Origin: an uncultured Streptococcus sp.
Lineage (GTDB): Bacteria; Bacillota; Bacilli; Lactobacillales; Aerococcaceae
Length of the DNA: 5,622 nucleotides
Direction: 5' to 3'
Assembly: GCA_916049935.1 (NCBI GenBank)
Contig: CAJZJI010000064.1
Span: forward strand, 1 to 5,622
Part shown: piece by piece, positions 1-5,622 of the stretch
How the letters are laid out: the number at the start of each line of letters is the position of its first letter
Numbering within the stretch: position 1 is the stretch's first letter
Program-made: the position numbers and the translations under genes
Notes under the pieces: model-generated
Told to the model about the DNA's origin: nothing
What the model saw: only the letters and a program-made list of their open reading frames with translations
Database searches by the model: none

Positions 1-372
1 GTCGCAAAGACGATAGGTCTCATGAAAAAGGCGGAGTGTTTGTTATATAGCGTTGGAAGTGCTATTATTATGGGAGAGAGACGTGGCCTCACGCAAGAAC
101 AAATGGCTACGTTAAAAAAGAAGAAAGCAATTGGAGAAGCGTTCGGTTGTTTCTTCGATGCAGAAGGGAATGTGGTATTAAAAATCCCACGAGTAGGGCT
201 GCATCTTAGTGATTTATCTACGATTCCACATTCGATTGCCGTTGTGGAAGGCGCAGAGAAGGCACCTGCTTTAAAAGCATATGCCAAATTAGCTCCAGTG
301 GATCGCACTTGGTTTGTGATTGACAAGGAGACATCAGAGTTGGTTTTGAACGGGGAAACCCGCAAAAAATAA
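1..372 (+). CDS. cggR: CggR, central glycolytic genes regulator (C-terminal part, 5' truncated by window edge)
   Basis: The reading frame is open from base 1, so this is the last 123 residues of a longer protein; the ATG at 22 is internal and not a credible start. The residues match the C-terminal effector-binding domain of the SorC/DeoR-like CggR family: a YSVGSA segment (about 16-21 of the visible part), AIGEAFGCFFD (43-53), VGLHLSDL (65-72), and IAVVEGAEKAPAL (79-91) before a C-terminal FVIDKE stretch. The N-terminal DNA-binding domain is outside the window; Bacillus CggR is about 340 residues. In Bacillus, CggR binds an operator upstream of its own gene, represses the glycolytic operon, and is released by fructose-1,6-bisphosphate. 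Position directly before gapA supports the same role here. Codon use is less biased than in the genes downstream (CGA, GGG, CTG and CTT occur), as expected for a weakly expressed regulator. Confidence 0.9.
   Translation, partial: VAKTIGLMKKAECLLYSVGSAIIMGERRGLTQEQMATLKKKKAIGEAFGCFFDAEGNVVLKIPRVGLHLSDLSTIPHSIAVVEGAEKAPALKAYAKLAPVDRTWFVIDKETSELVLNGETRKK
344..367 (+). other. GNRA-capped RNA hairpin at the cggR 3' end
   Basis: Bases 344-348 (TTTTG) pair with 363-367 (CAAAA), and 351-354 (CGGG) pair with 359-362 (CCCG) around a GAAA tetraloop at 355-358; AA at 349-350 is bulged. An A-rich stretch with almost no pairing potential follows (368-382). It lies in the last codons of cggR, about 35 bases before the gapA start. 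It has no T tail on the + strand, so it is not a terminator. In Bacillus subtilis the cggR-gapA transcript is cleaved near the cggR end and the gapA mRNA is protected by a 5' structure; this hairpin sits in the equivalent place. That role is inferred. Confidence 0.5.
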
Positions 373-387
373 AAATAAAAAATTCCT

Positions 388-393
388 AGGAGG
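388..393 (+). promoter_or_regulatory. gapA ribosome binding site
   Basis: A full AGGAGG lies 9 bases before the gapA ATG and supports that start. It overlaps a short palindrome: TTCCT at 383-387 can pair with AGGAA at 391-395, leaving a three-base loop, so half of the site could be held in a weak hairpin. Confidence 0.85.
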
Positions 394-402
394 AAAAACT
401 AT

Positions 403-1404
403 ATGACAGTTAAAGTTGGTATTAACGGTTTCGGACGTATCGGTCGTTTAGCATTCCGTCGTATTCAAGATGTGGAAGGATTAGAAGTTGTTGCAATCAA
501 TGACTTAACAGACGCTAAGCAATTAGCTCACTTGTTAAAATATGATTCAACTCAAGGACGTTTCAACGGTGAAGTTGAAGTGTTAGATGGAGCTTTCCGC
601 GTTAACGGTAAAGAAGTTAAAGTACTTGCTAACCGTAATCCTGAAGAATTACCATGGGGTGAACTAGGCGTTGATATCGTTTTAGAATGTACTGGTTTCT
701 TCACTTCTAAAGAAAAAGCTGAATTACACTTAAAAGGTGGCGCTAAACGCGTTGTTATCTCTGCTCCTGGTGGAAATGACGTTCCTACAGTTGTATTCAA
801 CACAAACCACAACATTTTAACAGGTAAAGAAACTGTTATCTCTGGTGCTTCATGTACTACAAACTGCTTAGCTCCAATGGCTAAAGCATTAAACGACAAA
901 TTCGGTATTGTTGAAGGTTTAATGACAACAATCCACGGTTACACTGGTGACCAAAACACATTAGACGCACCTCACGCTAAAGGTGACTTACGTCGTGCTC
1001 GCGCTGCAGCAGTTAACATCGTTCCTAACACAACAGGTGCTGCTAAAGCTATCGGATTAGTAATCCCAGAATTAAACGGAAAATTAGACGGAGCTGCACA
1101 ACGTGTTCCTGTTCCAACAGGTTCATTAACTGAATTAGTAACAGTTTTAGAAAAACCAGTTACTGCTGAAGAAATCAACGCAGCTATGAAAGAATTAGCT
1201 AACGAATCTTACGGTTACACTGAAGATCCAATCGTATCTTCTGATATCGTAGGTATCACTTACGGTTCATTATTCGATGCAACTCAAACTAAAGTAATGA
1301 CTGTAGGCGACAAACAATTAGTTAAAACTGTTGCTTGGTACGATAACGAAATGTCATACACTGCACAATTAGTTCGTACTTTACAATACTTCGCAAAACT
1401 ATAA
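403..1404 (+). CDS. gapA: Glyceraldehyde-3-phosphate dehydrogenase, NAD-dependent, glycolytic type
   Basis: Catalyses oxidative phosphorylation of glyceraldehyde-3-phosphate to 1,3-bisphosphoglycerate with NAD+, in the cytoplasm as a homotetramer. The 333-residue length is normal for the family. The N-terminal Rossmann motif [10 protein letters not shown] is at 6-15, and Asp34 in AINDL fits NAD rather than NADP preference. The catalytic motif ASCTTNC places the nucleophile at Cys151, with the activating His178 in IHGYTGD. The C-terminal WYDNEMSYT (312-320) is the conserved family motif. The sequence is of the Lactobacillales type (NTNHN insert region, [14 protein letters not shown]), clearly different from Bacillus GapA in detail. 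The start follows an AGGAGG 9 bases upstream. It is the first enzyme gene after cggR and is followed by a hairpin that may separate its expression level from pgk. Leu codons are nearly all TTA and Arg mostly CGT, typical of very high expression. Confidence 0.98.
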   Translation: MTVKVGINGFGRIGRLAFRRIQDVEGLEVVAINDLTDAKQLAHLLKYDSTQGRFNGEVEVLDGAFRVNGKEVKVLANRNPEELPWGELGVDIVLECTGFFTSKEKAELHLKGGAKRVVISAPGGNDVPTVVFNTNHNILTGKETVISGASCTTNCLAPMAKALNDKFGIVEGLMTTIHGYTGDQNTLDAPHAKGDLRRARAAAVNIVPNTTGAAKAIGLVIPELNGKLDGAAQRVPVPTGSLTELVTVLEKPVTAEEINAAMKELANESYGYTEDPIVSSDIVGITYGSLFDATQTKVMTVGDKQLVKTVAWYDNEMSYTAQLVRTLQYFAKL

Positions 1405-1441
1405 TTTAAACTATAGATTTAGCTAATCGTATCTATTTTCT

Positions 1442-1478
1442 CAGGGCGATGGAAGCATTCGCTTCCTCGCCCTGTTTT
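1442..1478 (+). terminator. Probable leaky intrinsic terminator or mRNA-stabilising hairpin between gapA and pgk
   Basis: CAGGGCGA (1442-1449) plus GGAAGC (1451-1456) pair perfectly with GCTTCC (1461-1466) plus TCGCCCTG (1467-1474). This gives a 14-pair GC-rich stem with one bulged T (1450) and a four-base ATTC loop. Only four Ts (1475-1478) follow before C and A. The minus strand has no T run after the stem, so the signal is oriented for + strand transcription. Because pgk, tpiA and gpmI have no clear promoter of their own after it, read-through is expected. Such an element could raise gapA mRNA relative to the distal genes, either by partial termination or by protecting a gapA 3' end. Confidence 0.75.
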
Positions 1479-1516
1479 CATAATGTGAGTAATGCACTCG
1501 CTCCAAATAAAAATGT

Positions 1517-1522
1517 AGGAGG
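1517..1522 (+). promoter_or_regulatory. pgk ribosome binding site
   Basis: AGGAGG lies 7 bases before ATG 1530. It fixes the pgk start there rather than at the in-frame ATG 1449, which is inside the hairpin stem and has no ribosome binding site. Confidence 0.9.
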
Positions 1523-1529
1523 CTATTTT

Positions 1530-3506
<1,977 letters not shown>

Positions 3507-3507
<1 letters not shown>

Positions 3508-5036
3508 TGGCAAAATCACCAGTTGCAATCATTATCTTAGATGGTTTCGGATGGAGACCAGAAGTTGAAGGTAATGCTGTTGCACAAGCAAAAAAACCAA
3601 ATTTTGATCGTTATTATAACGAATTCCCTCATACAACATTAAAAGCTTCTGGATTAGATGTAGGTCTACCAGATGGCCAAATGGGGAACTCAGAAGTAGG
3701 TCATACAAACATCGGTGCTGGACGTATCGTTTACCAAAGCTTAACTCGTATCGATAAAGCGATTTTAGATGGTGAATTCGAATCAAACCCAGCATTAAAC
3801 GGTGCATTTAACCACGTAAAAGAAAATGGCTCTGCATTACACTTATTCGGATTATTATCTGATGGTGGAGTACACAGCCACATCAACCATTTATTAGCAT
3901 TAGTGGAAACAGCTAAAGCAAAAGGAATCGACAAAGTGTACATTCATGCATTCATGGATGGACGTGACGTAGACCCTAAAGCTGGTCCTTCTTACATCAA
4001 AACTTTAGAAGACAAATTAGCTGAAGTAGGCGTTGGAGAAATCGCAACAGTGTCAGGTCGTTACTATGCAATGGACCGTGACAAACGTTGGGAACGTGTG
4101 AAATTAGCTTATGATGCAATCGCTCATAGCGAAGGCCCTCAATTCGAAAGCGCACAAGCTGTTATCGAAGATAGCTATGCTAAAGACGTTACAGACGAAT
4201 TCGTAATTCCATCAGTAATCGTTAAAGATGGCAAACCAGTGGCAAAAGTAGAAGACAACGATGCAATCATCTTCTTCAACTTCCGTCCTGACCGTGCAAT
4301 CCAATTATCAAATGCGTTCACAGATAAAGAGTGGACAAACTTTGACCGTGGTGCACGTGCTACAAACGTTAAATTTGTGACAATGACTTTATATAACCCA
4401 AGCGTGGATGCAGAAGTTGCATTCCCACCAATCCCAATGACAAACGTTCTTGGTGAAGTGTTATCTAAAGCAGGCCTTGCACAATTACGTATTGCCGAAA
4501 CTGAAAAATATCCACACGTAACATTCTTCATGAATGGTGGACGTAACGAAGAATTCCCTGGCGAAAACCGTATTTTAATTCCTTCTCCAAAGGTTGCAAC
4601 TTACGACTTGAAACCAGAAATGAGTGCTTACGAAGTAGGAGATGCATTATACAACTCAATCATCAATGATGAAAATGATGCCATCATCTTAAACTTCGCA
4701 AACCCAGACATGGTTGGACACTCAGGAATGTTAGAACCAACAATCAAAGCGATTGAAGCAGTGGACGAAAACTTAGGTAAAGTTGTCGACGCCATCCTTG
4801 AAAAAGGCGGTAGCGCAATTATCTTTGCTGACCACGGTAACTCAGAAACAATGATTACACCAGAAGGAACACCACATACTGCACATACAACAGTGCCAGT
4901 ACCAGTGATTGTTACGAAGAAAGGTGTAACATTACGCGAGGGTGGACGTTTAGCAGACGTTGCTCCAACGATGCTTGATTTACTAAATGTTGAAAAACCA
5001 GAAGAAATGACTGGTGAATCATTAATCGAAAAATAA
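3507..5036 (+). CDS. gpmI: Phosphoglycerate mutase, 2,3-bisphosphoglycerate-independent
   Basis: Converts 3-phosphoglycerate to 2-phosphoglycerate through a phosphoserine intermediate, using two Mn2+ ions; a cytoplasmic monomer of the alkaline phosphatase superfamily, unrelated to the dPGM enzyme (GpmA). The 509-residue length matches the family (about 510). The phosphatase-domain metal ligands are visible: Asp12 in ILDGFG, nucleophile Ser62 in GNSEVGH, Asp401 and His405 in DMVGH, Asp442 and His443 in ADHGN, and His460 in HTAH. The inserted transferase domain has HSH (123-125), DGRD (151-154), [12 protein letters not shown] (184-195), FNFRPDRA (257-264) and Lys334 in ETEKYPH. The start [15 protein letters not shown] is set by the GGAGG 10 bases upstream and the TAATG overlap with tpiA; an upstream in-frame ATG at 3423 lies inside tpiA. 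In related Bacillus enzymes, Mn2+ dependence makes activity sensitive to pH. Confidence 0.97.
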
Positions 5037-5080
5037 AGAATCCCTTTCCAAAGGTTGAAACTCTGATGATTTTCGATTAA
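5022..5080 (+). repeat. 11-bp perfect inverted repeat spanning the gpmI stop and the gpmI-eno gap
   Basis: TTAATCGAAAA at 5022-5032, within the last gpmI codons, is the exact reverse complement of TTTTCGATTAA at 5070-5080. The 37-base space between them contains a small hairpin, CCTT (5043-5046) and AAGG (5051-5054) around TCCA. No T run follows on the + strand, so it is not an ordinary terminator. It could be a folded segment of the operon mRNA, protecting or exposing an end, or a DNA site near the eno promoter whose -10 box it overlaps by three bases. Confidence 0.55.
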
Positions 5081-5083
5081 AAT
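5055..5083 (+). promoter_or_regulatory. Candidate sigma-A promoter for eno
   Basis: TTGAAA at 5055-5060 matches the -35 consensus at five of six bases, and TAAAAT at 5078-5083 matches the -10 consensus at five of six, with an ideal 17-base spacer. Transcription would begin around 5089-5091 and give a leader of about 33 bases. No extended -10 TG is present. It would let eno be transcribed apart from the CggR-controlled operon. It is a sequence match only, and AT-rich gaps give such matches by chance at some rate. Confidence 0.6.
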
Positions 5084-5105
5084 AATAACGTACAAAATAA
5101 ATATT

Positions 5106-5112
5106 AAAGGAG
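5106..5112 (+). promoter_or_regulatory. eno ribosome binding site
   Basis: AAAGGAG ends 10 bases before ATG 5123. The AGGAG core can sit in the loop of a weak all-AT hairpin, TATTAA (5102-5107) with TTAATA (5113-5118), which would leave the site exposed. Confidence 0.8.
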
Positions 5113-5119
5113 TTAATAA

Positions 5120-5622
<503 letters not shown>

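Larger units (their letters stand above)
1405..1529 (+). other. gapA-pgk intergenic region
   Basis: This 125-base gap is the longest in the window. Its centre is the GC-rich hairpin at 1442-1474. Before it lies an AT-rich stretch with a second, weak inverted repeat (ATAGAT 1413-1418 with ATCTAT 1431-1436). After it is about 40 bases of leader ending in the pgk ribosome binding site. I see no convincing sigma-A promoter: CATAAT at 1479-1484 resembles a -10 box but has no suitable -35 box at 16-18 bases. Confidence 0.7.

Noticed and set aside
320..349. Perfect TTGACA at 320-325 as a -35 box of a gapA promoter within cggR
   Set aside because: No acceptable -10 hexamer lies 16-18 bases downstream (the region reads GGTTTTGA), so this is probably only coding sequence.
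346..375. TTGAAC with an 18-base spacer to TAAAAA just before gapA
   Set aside because: Only four of six matches in each box, in an A-rich stretch where chance matches are expected.
552..899. 115-codon minus-strand frame opposite gapA
   Set aside because: Antisense to strongly conserved gapA codons with no independent coding evidence.
1396..1415. Direct repeat AAACTATA (1396-1403 and 1408-1415) at the gapA stop
   Set aside because: Short AT-rich repeat of two copies with no known site resemblance; likely chance.
1449..1529. 27-residue N-terminal extension of pgk from ATG 1449
   Set aside because: The ATG is inside the hairpin stem, lacks a ribosome binding site, and the extension does not resemble the Pgk N terminus; ATG 1530 has an ideal AGGAGG.
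4628..5095. 155-codon minus-strand open frame opposite the gpmI 3' end
   Set aside because: It mirrors highly biased gpmI codons, has no family resemblance or plausible ribosome binding site, and begins in the eno leader; it is a shadow frame.

Overview
This window is a glycolytic operon from a low-GC Gram-positive bacterium (Firmicutes). The layout, all on the + strand, is: 3' end of cggR, then gapA, pgk, tpiA, gpmI and the 5' part of eno. The AT-rich coding sequence, strong AGGAGG-type ribosome binding sites and heavy preference for TTA (Leu) and CGT (Arg) codons fit highly expressed Firmicute genes. The GapA, TpiA and Eno sequences look most like those of Lactobacillales, close to enterococci from memory. 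The presence of the cofactor-independent mutase gpmI between tpiA and eno suggests a Carnobacteriaceae-like or related lineage. That genus-level placement is an inference and is weak.

Region by region: 1-372 encodes the C-terminal effector-binding part of the operon repressor CggR, whose start lies upstream of the window. A 30-base gap leads to gapA (403-1404). The next gap, 1405-1529, holds a strong GC-rich hairpin with a short T tail that looks like a leaky terminator. pgk (1530-2720), tpiA (2752-3507) and gpmI (3507-5036) follow closely, with tpiA and gpmI overlapping by one base. The gap 5037-5122 contains an inverted repeat and a good candidate promoter, and eno starts at 5123 and runs off the end of the window.

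Together the five enzymes convert glyceraldehyde-3-phosphate (with dihydroxyacetone phosphate fed in by TpiA) to phosphoenolpyruvate. CggR is known in Bacillus to repress this operon until fructose-1,6-bisphosphate accumulates. All visible catalytic residues are intact and no gene is broken.

I see no mobile element, CRISPR array, tRNA, rRNA or undescribed system here. The points worth a second look are the RNA and promoter signals that could uncouple the levels of the individual genes: a GNRA-capped hairpin at the end of cggR, the hairpin between gapA and pgk, and the inverted repeat plus promoter before eno.
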